Below, one piece after another: positions 35,273 through 45,321 of a DNA stretch of 64,000 nt (position 1 is its first letter; the number at the start of each line of letters is the position of its first letter). Origin of the DNA: JTS-RE37 sp963756115 (GTDB lineage: Bacteria > Bacteroidota > Bacteroidia > Flavobacteriales > Flavobacteriaceae); contig CAVWMN010000002.1 in assembly GCA_963756115.1 (NCBI GenBank), positions 186,001 to 250,000 on the forward strand, in the 5' to 3' direction. A program made the position numbers and the translations under genes. Under the pieces are notes generated by a model. That model made no database searches. It was not told the origin of the DNA and worked only from the letters and a program-made list of their open reading frames with translations.

Positions 35273-36781
35273 ATGAAAAGATATTATATTTTCATAATGG
35301 CAATGGTATGCGTTGCAGGAAGTGCCCAGAATATCAACGATGTAGTCCGGTATAGTACGGAAAACCTTCAGGGTACCGCACGCTTCCAGGCAATGAGCGG
35401 GGCTTTCGGGGCTTTGGGCGGGGACCTGAGTGCCCTGAATGTAAATCCGGCAGGTTCCGCTGTTTTCAACAACAGCCTGTTCTCTGTCTCCGGGTCCAAT
35501 TACAAAAGCACTGCTGATGCCGTGTTTTCGAATAGTACCAACAGCCGGGAACTCAATTCCCTGGAGCTCAACCAGGTGGGCGGGGTATTTGTTTTTAATT
35601 CCACCCAGGAGGCATCTGACTGGAAAAAACTGGCCCTTGCCATCAATTACGACCTGATCCAGAATTTTGACGGGGAATTCCGCGTTTCGGGAAACAGCAA
35701 CCAGGGGATCGATACGTATTTTCTGAATTTTGCCCAGGGGGTTCCATTCGGTTCGTTGCTATTGCGGGATGGTGAATTCATAGAAGAAGCGTACCTCGAT
35801 GTGGGTTCCAGCCTTGGTTTTGGCGCCCAGCAGGCTTTCCTTGGTTATTTCGGTGGGGTGATCGATCCGGTGGATGATACGGATGATAACAACACCCAAT
35901 ACGTTTCCAATGCCGAATATACAACCGTAAACCAGGATTTTTTCCAGAACACTTCCGGGTATAACAGCAAGTTTACAGTAAACCTTGCCTCCCAGTACAG
36001 GGATGACTTGTACCTTGGTGCATCCCTTAATTTTCATTCCGTACTCTATAATAAATTGACACAATTCAGTGAGAGCGGGTATGCACCGGCATCGGCCATA
36101 CAATTTATTGATTTTGATAACCTGCTGCATACTGAGGGTTCCGGCTTTTCATTTAGCCTCGGGGCCATTGCCCGCCTCAATGATAATATCCGGGTTGGCG
36201 GAAGTTACCAGTCGCCCACATGGTACAGGCTGACGGATGACACCTCGCAGCGGATCAATTCGGATCTGGCGGATGACGATATAGGATTTATAGATTTCAA
36301 TATTGTCAACCTCTTCGAAGCTTATACCATAAAAACCCCGGGCAAATTAACAGGAAGTATGGCGATTATATTTGGCAGGGATGGGTTGTTGAGTTTTGAT
36401 TATGGGTACCAGGATATGTCCCAGGCAGAACTACGGCCCTCCTCTGATCCCAGTTTCGCATCTGAAAATGAGTATATCGCCAATCAACTCGGTGCTGTTT
36501 CTTCTTTCCGCTTAGGTGGGGAATACCGCATAGAAGCTGTAAGCCTCCGGGGGGGATATCGCTTTGAACAAAGCCCCTATGCTGATGGCATTACTATTGG
36601 GGACCTCACCGGCTTTTCAGCAGGGATAGGATATAATTTTGGGGGCAGCAGGTTAGACCTTGCCTATAGCAGGTCTGAGCAGGATGTCAATGAAAAATTA
36701 TTCGATGCAGGATTGGCTACTCCTGCCCTTGTAAAATATACCAACAGCAATATTACCCTGGGGTATACGTTAAATTTTTAA
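35273..36781 (+). CDS. FadL/OmpP1/TodX-family outer membrane protein
   Basis: The 502-residue outer membrane protein has a signal peptide (IMAMVCVAGSAQ) followed by an N-terminal plug-like segment QGTARFQAMSGAFGALGGDLSALNVNPAGSAVF near residues 33-67, the FadL-family hallmark. The rest consists of amphipathic beta-strands such as GSSLGFGAQQAFLGYFGG and DLYLGASLNFHS, ending in NSNITLGYTLNF with a terminal Phe. The family imports long-chain fatty acids or aromatics; substrate here unknown. A terminator follows 20 bases after the stop. Confidence 0.9.
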   Translation: MKRYYIFIMAMVCVAGSAQNINDVVRYSTENLQGTARFQAMSGAFGALGGDLSALNVNPAGSAVFNNSLFSVSGSNYKSTADAVFSNSTNSRELNSLELNQVGGVFVFNSTQEASDWKKLALAINYDLIQNFDGEFRVSGNSNQGIDTYFLNFAQGVPFGSLLLRDGEFIEEAYLDVGSSLGFGAQQAFLGYFGGVIDPVDDTDDNNTQYVSNAEYTTVNQDFFQNTSGYNSKFTVNLASQYRDDLYLGASLNFHSVLYNKLTQFSESGYAPASAIQFIDFDNLLHTEGSGFSFSLGAIARLNDNIRVGGSYQSPTWYRLTDDTSQRINSDLADDDIGFIDFNIVNLFEAYTIKTPGKLTGSMAIIFGRDGLLSFDYGYQDMSQAELRPSSDPSFASENEYIANQLGAVSSFRLGGEYRIEAVSLRGGYRFEQSPYADGITIGDLTGFSAGIGYNFGGSRLDLAYSRSEQDVNEKLFDAGLATPALVKYTNSNITLGYTLNF

Positions 36782-36800
36782 GCGTACGTAAAAGTGTAGG

Positions 36801-36826
36801 AAGCCGGGTATCCCCGGCTTTTTTTT
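36801..36826 (+). terminator. Terminator after FadL-like porin
   Basis: An 8-bp perfect stem AAGCCGGG/CCCGGCTT with loop TATC and T8. It also separates the gene from the convergent T9SS protein. Confidence 0.88.
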
Positions 36827-38240
36827 ATCGCACCAGGCTGAAATGGGTACGCAACCTGTTGGCTACCAGGATCCCTGAGTCGTCCCGCGCATAATCAAGC
36901 CGAAACCAGTAATCGGAAGAAGGCATGGGCCTGCCGTTAAAAGTCCCGTCCCAGCCAATGGTAGTCTCGTCCAGTTGCTTCAGCAATTTTCCATAGCGGT
37001 CAAATATGAAGACCAGCGGGTCGGACAATGTTTCGATTCCCAGGACATTCCAGGCATCATGTATCCCATCGCCATTGGGGGTAAAGAACTTAGGGTAGCC
37101 CACCACCAAAAAAGGGATGGGATTGGTAATGCCGCAGCCGTTCTTATCATTGATGACCACACTGTTGATGCCCGGCGGTACATCTACAAAGATACTTGAA
37201 TCCTGAAAGTCGCCACCATTGATGGCATATTCGTACACGCCATCACTTGCCGTAAAGATCTCTATGATATTGGCATCGGAAAGGTCATCCAATACATCAA
37301 CCCGGTCCAGCTCCGGTATCCCGAAATATGTGATCAGGATGTCATCCGTGATAGTTGTTCCCATGGAAGTTTCAATTTCAACAAAATAACGCCCGGAATT
37401 GGGGCTGGTAACAGTATATTCTATGGAGGCAGGACCGGATGCCAGAACCTGATCGGGCACGCCGTCATCGTCTAAATCCACAGACCAGGTAACATTTACA
37501 ATATCAGGGCCTGCAGGGGAGTTCAATGCCGTCAATATGATCTCCGGGTCACCTTCGCAGGCTACGATATCCAGGCCCAGGAATTCGTCCCTTAGCGAAC
37601 AATCCAGCGCATTGTTCTGATCCGCTTCAACAGAGCTGCCGGTGAAGGTCAGGGAAAAGGGTTCAGGGTTGCCGTCAAAATTGGTGTTGAAATTATTGAT
37701 AAGGAGATAGTAGATCTCCCCGGGGTTCACATCGATCCATTCATCATACGTATTCTGGCTTCCCTTTACAAAAGGTGCACCTTCCTGCCCGTTTACAGGG
37801 TTAACCCCTACCCCTGTAAAATTTGTGGTGTTTACTTCATAATTGCATCGAATGGGCTGCGCAGATCCGTTACTGATGCTGGCACAGTCTGTATCCGGGC
37901 CGTACAGGGCAAAATCATATTCCCCTGTTACGGTGCCGCCCCCTCCTGCGGGCAAGGCTTCTATATTAAAGCCGACTTCCCCGCCCGTACCGGCCCGGAA
38001 AACATACCAGGAGGTGTTGTGCTCAATATTGGCAGAGCTGATACTTCCCTTTTCAAGGCATCCCGACTGCCGTATAAAATCCGGATCGAAATCATCGATA
38101 TCACCACTGCCATCTGTCATGGAAAAGATCGGGGCATCCGCACAAACAGGAATTGCACTTCTGCAATCGGGGGAGTTTTGTGCTTCTGCCACAAAAACAA
38201 AAAGGAGCATGCAACACAAAAGACACTGTTGTACAGGCAT
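36825..38240 (-). CDS. T9SS type B secreted protein (CHU_C domain), 471 aa
   Basis: A signal peptide (LLCCMLLFVFVAEAQ) is followed by an N-terminal beta-sandwich region with CRSAIPVCADAPIFS and SSYVFRAG-like WYVFRAGTGGEVGF, a PKD/Ig-like part, and the C-terminal gliding-motility-associated domain: YPKFFTPNGDGIHDAWNVLGIETL, DRYGKLLKQL, WDGTFNGRPMPSSDYWFRLDY. This domain is the type IX secretion signal. It is exported to the cell surface; ligand unknown. The next gene on the strand is a paralogue, about 120 bases away. Confidence 0.93.
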   Translation of the reverse strand: MPVQQCLLCCMLLFVFVAEAQNSPDCRSAIPVCADAPIFSMTDGSGDIDDFDPDFIRQSGCLEKGSISSANIEHNTSWYVFRAGTGGEVGFNIEALPAGGGGTVTGEYDFALYGPDTDCASISNGSAQPIRCNYEVNTTNFTGVGVNPVNGQEGAPFVKGSQNTYDEWIDVNPGEIYYLLINNFNTNFDGNPEPFSLTFTGSSVEADQNNALDCSLRDEFLGLDIVACEGDPEIILTALNSPAGPDIVNVTWSVDLDDDGVPDQVLASGPASIEYTVTSPNSGRYFVEIETSMGTTITDDILITYFGIPELDRVDVLDDLSDANIIEIFTASDGVYEYAINGGDFQDSSIFVDVPPGINSVVINDKNGCGITNPIPFLVVGYPKFFTPNGDGIHDAWNVLGIETLSDPLVFIFDRYGKLLKQLDETTIGWDGTFNGRPMPSSDYWFRLDYARDDSGILVANRLRTHFSLVR

Positions 38241-38356
38241 ATTAGAGTGGGGCTAACAATTTATAATCAATCATAACTATAACTCAAACCACGTGGATTT
38301 AGTATATTCCGGGGGTTTTTATGGCAGGGTATACCCTCCCCCAAAGACCCCATGAC

Positions 38357-40169
38357 CTAGCGTTTGAGTGTAAAGTGGTTCTGTACGTATCTGGCTTCCA
38401 CCTCCTGTCCCATACTGTCTGTATAGGTAAGGTTGAACCAATAGTCGGATGACGGCAAAAGCTGCCCGTTAAATGTCCCGTCCCATCCAGGGTAGTCCGA
38501 TTCCATTTGTTTGAGGAGTTTTCCGTAGCGATCATAAACTTTAACCACGGCATCCCGGAGCGTAGTAACCCCGATGACATGCCAGAGGTCATTTACGCCA
38601 TCCCCGTTTGGGGTAAAGAATTTGGGGAAGCCAACAACTGTGATCGTCTCTGTGACCATCCCGCATCCCATAAGATCATTGACCGTAACGGTATGTGTCC
38701 CCGGTGCTACATTTGCTAAAAATACCGGAGCTTTGAAAGGCTCCCGTATCCAGAGCAAATTCATAATCTCCATCCCCGGCGGTCACCACTTCAACAGTAT
38801 TATTGCGTTGCAGGTCACCAAGTATGACTTCTGAGATGGCGGGTGATATAGAAACCGTCACTGTAATGGTTGCGGTTTCACTGCAGTTTAACTGGCCGGG
38901 TTGTGCATTGGTGGCAGTCAGTGTATAAACCCCGCCCTGGGAAACCGTCAGCGAAGGGGTATTCTCTCCGGAATCCCAGCTATACAGAAACCGGGGATCC
39001 GGGGAAGGTTCACCAATGGTCATTCCGCTGTTTTCTTCGCAGATAAAGATTTCTGTTGGAAAATCGAAAGTTGGGGTTTCCACTACCTTCAATATAAATT
39101 GTTCTGATGCATCAAAACACCTACTGTTCTGAACGGATGTGGCCCGGATATAAATGGTTTCAGACCCCGATACAAGCGGATAGATCTTAGGCAAGGGGCT
39201 CGTCCCTGTCTGCGCATCCGCCATGTTGCTATGATAACTTACCGTGACATCCCCAGGGTTTTGTGAGCCCAGTGCTTCCGGGTCTTTTTGGGAGAGGTCA
39301 AATTCCAGCATCCCCGAACAAAGGATTTCATCCTGTACTGCCGCGGTAACCGGTGCCGGTGTAAACCCAACCTGTACATCGCTTATAATATTTCCGGTGG
39401 CCGTTGTAACCACCACACGGTAGGTTGCCGATGCCGGGACCGTAAAAAACGCGGCTGTTTCCCCCGGGATAAGCACAAACCCCGACCCGGTATCCTGATA
39501 CCAGGCATAATTGAGACCAGCTTCGGGCGTATTGGAGGCATCCAGCTGGATGTTTTCATTGGTACAGGCCGCAATGGGCGGGCCTAAAAGATTATTGATA
39601 ATGGAACAATCCAGTGCATCATAGGGATTGGTCACAAAAATTTCCCCGGAAAATTGAATAGAAAAACCGGAATTGTTATTGGAGAAGTTGTTGATAAGCA
39701 GATAGTAGTCTTCGCCTGGCTGCACCTGCAGCCAATCTTCATACAATACTGATCCGGTATTGCCGGAAGGATCTTCCCCCACCCCCATATAGGCTTCCTC
39801 GTCCTGGTTATCAAAAAAATTACAGCGGACCGGATCTCCCAGATCACTACAGTCCGTGGCTCTGTACAGGGCGAAGTCCCAATCTTCGGCGGTGTCAAAC
39901 CCGATGTTGAATCCCAATTGCCCGGAGGCTGCCGTGCGGAACCTGTACCAGGCCGAATTGGATTCTATAGCCCCGGTGACAGTCTGTTCCAGGCATCCGC
40001 TGCTGAAAGCACCGTTAAAATCATCAGCCCCATAACCCTGGGTTCCGGCATTGACCGGTGTACTGTTACAGATGGGAATCGCAGTATCACAATTGGGCGA
40101 TACCTGTGCTTGTAGCAATAGGTTGCCCCACACCATAAAAATCAATAAACAAATGGCAGGGGACCTCAT
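38357..40169 (-). pseudogene. Second T9SS type B secreted protein, one-base frameshift
   Basis: A paralogue of the preceding gene, about 603 codons after correction. Signal peptide (LLIFMVWGNLLLQAQ), then NCDTAIPICNSTPVN, WYRFRTAASGQLGFNIGFD, Ig-like repeats with cysteines, and the gliding-associated C-terminal domain GFPKFFTPNGDGVNDLWHV, DRYGKLLKQM and SSDYWFNLTY. The frame changes at plus-strand 38717-38722 (A5 beside T). With one base removed the join reads SSGIFANVAPGTHTVTVND, as expected for the family. The two open frames are 38676-40169 and 38357-38773. Without correction the secretion signal is lost. Confidence 0.88.
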
Positions 40170-40275
40170 GAAAAGTTATACTATTAGGAAAGTATAAAAA
40201 TAAGGGGCGGCCTTCCTTAACACTAATTTATGTTGTGTAACGCCCTAAACAGGCTATAAAGTTGCATATAATGTA

Positions 40276-40283
40276 TATCTTTG
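40276..40283 (+). promoter_or_regulatory. -7 box TATCTTTG before folE
   Basis: Exact TAnnTTTG match. The first ATG candidate at 40262 lies upstream of it, so translation must begin at 40298 or 40307. Confidence 0.6.
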
Positions 40284-40297
40284 CACTTCGTTTAAGA

Positions 40298-40987
40298 ATG
40301 GCGGATATGAAATTAGACAGCACATTGGAAGAGCAGTTTGAGGCCCTGGGAAACGACCATGTTTCCTCGGGAGAGGAAACTCCATTACGGGAAGATGCCT
40401 TTGTCTTGTCAATTGAGGAAAAAATAGCCCTGATCCGGGATAATATCCGGGACATCATGTACACCCTTGGGCTTGATCTTACAGATGACAGCCTGAAGGG
40501 AACCCCGGACCGGGTAGCCAAGATGTACGTAACCGAAGTCTTTGGCGGGTTACACCCCGATAAGAAGCCCAAATCCTCCACCTTCAGCAATAAATACAAG
40601 TACGGGGAAATGTTGGTGGAAAAAAATATAGTAGTGTACTCCACCTGCGAGCACCATCTGCTTCCCATTGTGGGCAAGGCTCATATCGCTTATATCTCCA
40701 GTGGCACAGTGGTAGGCCTCTCCAAAATGAACCGCATCGTTGATTATTTTGCCAAGCGTCCGCAGGTGCAGGAACGCATGAATATCCAGATCGTCAGGGA
40801 ACTCCAAAAAGTTTTGGGTACCCAGGATGTGGCCTGCGTTATTGATGCAAAGCACCTGTGTGTCAATTCAAGGGGCATTCGGGATGTGGAAAGCAGCACC
40901 GTTACAGCCGAGTACGGTGGCAAGTTCAAGGAGGAAGCGGTACGCAGGGAATTTCTGGATTATATCAATTTGGATACTAATTTTTAA
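40298..40987 (+). CDS. folE: GTP cyclohydrolase I
   Basis: The 229-residue zinc enzyme converts GTP to dihydroneopterin triphosphate, the first step of tetrahydrofolate synthesis. STCEHHLLPIVGKAHIAY near residues 118-135 holds the zinc Cys and the active-site His, with QERMNIQIV and CVIDAKHLCVNSRGIRDVESS near 190 (second zinc Cys). Start chosen at ATG 40298 after a -7 box; ATG 40307 is an alternative with a longer leader. A longer frame from 40262 would begin before the promoter. cysS begins 15 bases downstream. Confidence 0.94.
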   Translation: MADMKLDSTLEEQFEALGNDHVSSGEETPLREDAFVLSIEEKIALIRDNIRDIMYTLGLDLTDDSLKGTPDRVAKMYVTEVFGGLHPDKKPKSSTFSNKYKYGEMLVEKNIVVYSTCEHHLLPIVGKAHIAYISSGTVVGLSKMNRIVDYFAKRPQVQERMNIQIVRELQKVLGTQDVACVIDAKHLCVNSRGIRDVESSTVTAEYGGKFKEEAVRREFLDYINLDTNF

Positions 40988-41002
40988 TGTACCATAGCAC
41001 CT

Positions 41003-42487
41003 ATGCAATTGTACAACGGCCAACCCCTGAAAATCTATAATTCCTTATCCGGCACCAAAGAAAAATTTGAACCCATCAGTGAAGGCCATGTGGGGATGTA
41101 CGTCTGCGGGCCTACTGTATATAGCAATGTCCATCTGGGAAACTGCCGTACATTTATGTCCTTCGACATGATCTTCCGGTATCTGAAACATTTGGGGTTC
41201 AAGGTACGTTACGTTCGGAATATCACGGATGCAGGGCATCTGGAGGATGATGCGGAGACCGGGGAGGACAAGATCTCCAAAAAAGCCCGTGTGGAACAGA
41301 TTGAACCGATGGAAGTAGTGCAACGGTATACCACAGACTTCCACAATATCCTTCAAAAGTTTAATTTTTTACCCCCCAGCATTGAACCTACTGCAACGGG
41401 ACATATCATTGAGCAGATCGAGATCATAAAAGATATCCTTGAAAAAGGATATGCCTATGAACGGAACGGATCGGTCTATTTCGATGTCCAAAAGTTCAAT
41501 AAAACCTATAAGTACGGGAAACTAAGTGGCAGGAAACTGGAGGATATGATTAGCAATACCCGCATCCTTGCCGCACAGGACGAAAAAAACAGTCCCCAGG
41601 ATTTTGCCCTCTGGAAAAAGGCGGAGCCACAGCATATAATGCGCTGGCCATCACCCTGGGGAGATGGTTTTCCGGGATGGCACCTGGAATGTACCGCCAT
41701 GAGTATTAAGTACCTTGGGGAAAGTTTTGACATCCATGGCGGGGGAATGGACCTTAAATTTCCGCATCACGAATGTGAGATAGCGCAGGCCGAAGCCATG
41801 AACGGCCATGCCCCGGTAAAGTATTGGATGCATGCCAATATGCTTACGCTGAATGGAAAAAAAATGGCCAAATCCACAGGCAATAATATCCTGCCAGGGG
41901 AAATGTTTACCGGGGAGAATGAAATCCTAAGCAAGCCTTTCTCGCCTTCAGTGGTCCGTTTTTTTATGATGCAGGCGCACTACACCAGTATCCTTGACCT
42001 GAGTGATGATGCACTCCTGGCATCGGAAAAAGGCTTTTACCGGCTTATGGAAGCAATCAATTCCCTTGAGGGTATTGAAAGTGAGGCGAAAACTTCGGAT
42101 TTTGATGTTCCGGGATGGCGACAGAAATGTTATGATGCCATGAACGATGATTTTAATACCCCTGTCCTGATCGCCCATCTCTTTGATGCTGTCAAACAGA
42201 TCAACCAGTGTAAGGAAGGCAGCCAAAGCATAACCCCGGAGGATAAAAAACTGTTGCTGGAAACGCTGAATAATTTTGTTTTTGATGTCCTGGGGCTTGA
42301 AAATACCCAGAACAATGGCTCTGATTCCGATACCCTTGCGGGGGTGGTGGGATTGTTGATACAATTGCGCAATGATGCCCGTGCCAATAAGGATTTTGCA
42401 ACTTCAGACAAGATCCGCGACCAGCTTTTTGAAATGGGAATCCAACTAAAGGATGGCAAAGAGGGTACCACCTTCAGCCGGGCGTAG
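41003..42487 (+). CDS. cysS: Cysteinyl-tRNA synthetase
   Basis: The 494-residue class I synthetase has a HIGH-like motif VYSNVHLGN near residue 38 preceded by the zinc Cys in CGPT. Further zinc ligands are in WHLECTAMS and FPHHECEIAQ (residues near 233-258). The KMSKS loop reads KKMAKSTGNN near 290, a common variant in CysS. The C-terminal helical domain ends in FEMGIQLKDGKEGT. It lies 15 bases after folE and is followed 46 bases later by yidD. Confidence 0.97.
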   Translation: MQLYNGQPLKIYNSLSGTKEKFEPISEGHVGMYVCGPTVYSNVHLGNCRTFMSFDMIFRYLKHLGFKVRYVRNITDAGHLEDDAETGEDKISKKARVEQIEPMEVVQRYTTDFHNILQKFNFLPPSIEPTATGHIIEQIEIIKDILEKGYAYERNGSVYFDVQKFNKTYKYGKLSGRKLEDMISNTRILAAQDEKNSPQDFALWKKAEPQHIMRWPSPWGDGFPGWHLECTAMSIKYLGESFDIHGGGMDLKFPHHECEIAQAEAMNGHAPVKYWMHANMLTLNGKKMAKSTGNNILPGEMFTGENEILSKPFSPSVVRFFMMQAHYTSILDLSDDALLASEKGFYRLMEAINSLEGIESEAKTSDFDVPGWRQKCYDAMNDDFNTPVLIAHLFDAVKQINQCKEGSQSITPEDKKLLLETLNNFVFDVLGLENTQNNGSDSDTLAGVVGLLIQLRNDARANKDFATSDKIRDQLFEMGIQLKDGKEGTTFSRA

Positions 42488-42533
42488 TACGGCAGTGTAG
42501 GGTTTGGGAATGCAGACCGACTTTTAAGACAAC

Positions 42534-42755
42534 ATGAAAAAAATCCTTATCGCCCCTTTTGTCTTTCTGGTGCGTGCGTACCAGGTACTGATATCGTCAT
42601 GGACCCCTGCCTCATGCCGCTATTCCCCAACCTGTTCCAACTACACGCTCCAGGCTCTTAAAAAACATGGCCTCTTTAAAGGGGGTTGGTTATCTCTAAA
42701 ACGGATTTTTAGCTGTCACCCCTGGGGGGGTAAAGGTTATGATCCGGTGCCATAG
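42534..42755 (+). CDS. yidD: Membrane protein insertion efficiency factor YidD
   Basis: The 73-residue protein has the compact family pattern: an amphipathic N-terminus (FVFLVRAYQVLISSW), SCRYSPTCSNYTLQALKKHG near residues 27-46, and a C-terminal RIFSCHPWGGKGYDPVP. YidD helps YidC insert membrane proteins. It follows cysS on the same strand, 46 bases away, and precedes lgt by about 154 bases. Confidence 0.94.
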   Translation: MKKILIAPFVFLVRAYQVLISSWTPASCRYSPTCSNYTLQALKKHGLFKGGWLSLKRIFSCHPWGGKGYDPVP

Positions 42756-42909
42756 TGGTATCTAGCAGACGGATCCTATAGGTTCAAAGTACAGGTTTTG
42801 ACCGTACCCCGTTACCATGATGAGTGGACGGCAGCCTACTCAGTTAGGTCACCAACTATGGCCCTGGTCTTGTTTCTATTTTTTATCTTAGCCGCACTAA
42901 ATAATCATT

Positions 42910-43878
42910 ATGCACTTCTTAGGTATTACCTGGAATCCCAACGAAACTTTGTTTCACATCGGCTTTATTCAGATCAAATACTACAACCTCCTGTGGATCG
43001 TGGCTTTTGCCCTGGGATGGTTTATCATGAAAAAGATTTTCATGAACGAAAAAAAATCCATGGAGCAACTGGACTCCCTGTTTATCTATACAGTGCTGGC
43101 GACCATGTTGGGCGCGCGGTTGGGCCATGTTATATTTTATGACTGGGCCTATTACCAAGACCACCTGCTTGAAATATTATTACCCATACGGGAGAGTGGT
43201 ACAGGTTCCCTCTTCGGATTCATCAATGGCTATGAATTTACAGGATTCACCGGGCTGGCTAGTCATGGAGCGGCTATAGGGATTATCATCGGAATGTATC
43301 TCTATACCCGAAAATACAAGGAATTCAAAATGCTGTGGATCCTGGACAGGGTTGTCATCCCCGTTGCCATCGGGGCCTTTTGCGTACGGCTCGGCAATTT
43401 CTTTAATTCTGAGATCAATGGGAAGGTCACCGACAAATCCTTTGTGTTCGCCACGCGTTTTATCCGGGATTCCGATGATATGCCTGCTTCCTCGGCTCTG
43501 GCCATCACCAAAGAACAAACGGTAAATGCAGCATATGCCGCAATAGAAAATAATCCCAAATTTTCCGAATACCTGGAGAGTATCCCATACCGTCATCCGG
43601 CACAACTCTATGAAGGGGTTTGTTACATCTTTGTTTTCCTCATATTATATTACCTCTATTGGAAAACCTCCAGGAAAAACAAACCGGGATATTTATTCGG
43701 AATGTTCCTGGTATTGTTATGGACCATAAGATTCTTTGTGGAATACGTCAAGAAAAGTCAGGGTGGATTTGAAAAATCCCTGGGCATACTGTCTACCGGT
43801 CAGTGGCTGAGTATTCCCTTTATTCTGATTGGATTGTACTTTATATTCCGCAAGACCCCGGAAACCTCCGTGAAATAA
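42910..43878 (+). CDS. lgt: Prolipoprotein diacylglyceryl transferase
   Basis: The 322-residue membrane enzyme transfers diacylglycerol to the lipobox cysteine of prolipoproteins, needed for the many lipoproteins in this window. About seven hydrophobic segments. Key segments are GARLGHVIFYDW near residue 72, the HGAAIGIIIGMY core near 118, RLGNFFNSEINGKV near 160, and YRHPAQLYEG near 232. ATG at 42910 gives the family start HFLGITWNPNE. The C-terminus ends FRKTPETS. Confidence 0.96.
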   Translation: MHFLGITWNPNETLFHIGFIQIKYYNLLWIVAFALGWFIMKKIFMNEKKSMEQLDSLFIYTVLATMLGARLGHVIFYDWAYYQDHLLEILLPIRESGTGSLFGFINGYEFTGFTGLASHGAAIGIIIGMYLYTRKYKEFKMLWILDRVVIPVAIGAFCVRLGNFFNSEINGKVTDKSFVFATRFIRDSDDMPASSALAITKEQTVNAAYAAIENNPKFSEYLESIPYRHPAQLYEGVCYIFVFLILYYLYWKTSRKNKPGYLFGMFLVLLWTIRFFVEYVKKSQGGFEKSLGILSTGQWLSIPFILIGLYFIFRKTPETSVK

Positions 43879-43915
43879 GTACTACTGGTACGCAAGTGGT
43901 TTTCAGGGTATCAGA

Positions 43916-43923
43916 TACGTTTG
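43916..43923 (+). promoter_or_regulatory. -7 box TACGTTTG before DUF192 gene
   Basis: Exact TAnnTTTG match 14 bases before the ATG at 43938 (8 before the ATG at 43932), overlapping nothing else. Confidence 0.55.
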
Positions 43924-43937
43924 CACAGACTATGTAC

Positions 43938-44453
43938 ATGAACATAACAAGAAATATATACCGGTTTATTGCAGTGGTAATCATCTTTGTGGTTTCACTG
44001 CCCCTGGTTATATCCTGTAAAGGAGATCCCAAAAGCGTTGTTAAGACTGAAGCCGTAAGCTTTGCTAAAGAAGGGGAACTAAAACTTTTTAAGGGGGCAT
44101 CAGACTCCCTTATAACCACCCTGGATATTGAGATTGCCGATACAGAATACGAGACCCAGACCGGATTGATGTATCGGGATGAGCTGGGAGAGGACGAGGG
44201 GATGCTCTTTATATTCCCGGAAACAGCCATGCACTCCTTCTACATGAAAAATACCAAAATAGCATTGGACCTTCTTTTTATTGATGAGAACCTACGGATC
44301 GCACACATTGTCCAAAATGCACAGCCCATGGATGAAACAGGCTTATCTTCACAGGTTCCGGTAGATCATGTCCTGGAGGTAAATGGAGGCTATGCTGCGA
44401 GGTGGAAGCTGCAAACAGGGGACCGCATACGCTTCCAAAAGATTGAAAGATAA
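43938..44453 (+). CDS. DUF192 family lipoprotein
   Basis: The 171-residue lipoprotein (VVSLPLVISC, Cys near residue 23) has one DUF192 domain: YETQTGLMYRDELGEDEGMLFIFP near residues 73-96, then MHSFYMKNTKIALDLLFID and VDHVLEVNGGYA. DUF192 is a small beta-barrel of uncertain biochemical role, often secreted. Start chosen at ATG 43938 just after a -7 box (43932 also possible); a longer frame reaching back into lgt from 43803 is rejected. The hydrolase gene starts 7 bases after its stop. Confidence 0.87.
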   Translation: MNITRNIYRFIAVVIIFVVSLPLVISCKGDPKSVVKTEAVSFAKEGELKLFKGASDSLITTLDIEIADTEYETQTGLMYRDELGEDEGMLFIFPETAMHSFYMKNTKIALDLLFIDENLRIAHIVQNAQPMDETGLSSQVPVDHVLEVNGGYAARWKLQTGDRIRFQKIER

Positions 44454-44460
44454 CAGGATA

Positions 44461-45315
44461 GTGACCACCAGGGAGTTGCACATACAGACCAGCAGCGGAT
44501 ACGATATTGCGGTAACCCGGTTTGAGCCCCCCATTGCTATACGAAAAACTCTTATCATATCATCAGCTACCGGGGTATTACAGGGATTTTACAGCAAGTT
44601 TGCAACCTATTTTGCCTCCCTGGGGTATACGGTATATACTTTTGATTATTCCGGCATAGGAAAATCCGGATCGGGTATCGGGGCATTAAAAGAGAACGAT
44701 AGCAGCCTAAGGAGCTGGGGCCGGGTAGACCAGGCCGCCGTGGTTGACTATGCCCGGCATCAGCATCCGATCGATAGTCTCGTTATGGTGACCCATAGTG
44801 TTGGCGGGCAGGTGGTGGGTTTTAACCCACACTATGCGTCCCTTGATAAGATCATTATGGTAGCTTCCCAAAGTGGGTATTGGAAATACTACAAAGGAAT
44901 TCACTTACCAAAAATGTGGTTGTTCTGGTATATTTTGATCCCGGTTGCCACATCCATGGCTGGATATTTTCCGGCAAAGCGTATCGGTTTGTTTGAAAAC
45001 CTGCCCAAAAAGATGGTGCTGGAATGGCGGAAATGGGGAAAGGAAAAGCACTATATGATGGCATTCAGGGACTCTGCAGAGTATTTCTTTGATAAGATCA
45101 GGGCTCCCTTGCTTTCCCTGAGTTTTCCAAACGATCCCTATGCACCGCCCAGGGCTGTGGACTGGCTTGCAGAGCAGTACAGCAATGCGCAACGGGAGCG
45201 GATTCACTATGTGCCCGATGAAAAGGATATCCCGCATTTGCGGCATTTCGGGTTTTTCCGGGCTCGCTTCAAAGAGACCCTGTGGAAGATGATTGATGAA
45301 TGGATCAAAAAATAG
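44461..45315 (+). CDS. Alpha/beta-hydrolase fold protein
   Basis: The 284-residue hydrolase has an oxyanion-side strand TLIISSATGVLQGFYS near residues 30-45, nucleophile elbow THSVGGQ near 113 (Ser) and a late His in HLRHFGFFR near 263. Acid residue likely in FPNDPYAPP near 228. Serine-aminopeptidase-like (S33/YheT-type) fold; substrate unknown, possibly lipid or ester. Start chosen as GTG at 44461 with AGGA before it, 7 bases after the DUF192 stop; an in-frame ATG at 44383 would lie inside the upstream gene. Confidence 0.83.
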   Translation: MTTRELHIQTSSGYDIAVTRFEPPIAIRKTLIISSATGVLQGFYSKFATYFASLGYTVYTFDYSGIGKSGSGIGALKENDSSLRSWGRVDQAAVVDYARHQHPIDSLVMVTHSVGGQVVGFNPHYASLDKIIMVASQSGYWKYYKGIHLPKMWLFWYILIPVATSMAGYFPAKRIGLFENLPKKMVLEWRKWGKEKHYMMAFRDSAEYFFDKIRAPLLSLSFPNDPYAPPRAVDWLAEQYSNAQRERIHYVPDEKDIPHLRHFGFFRARFKETLWKMIDEWIKK

Positions 45316-45321
45316 CTGAGA

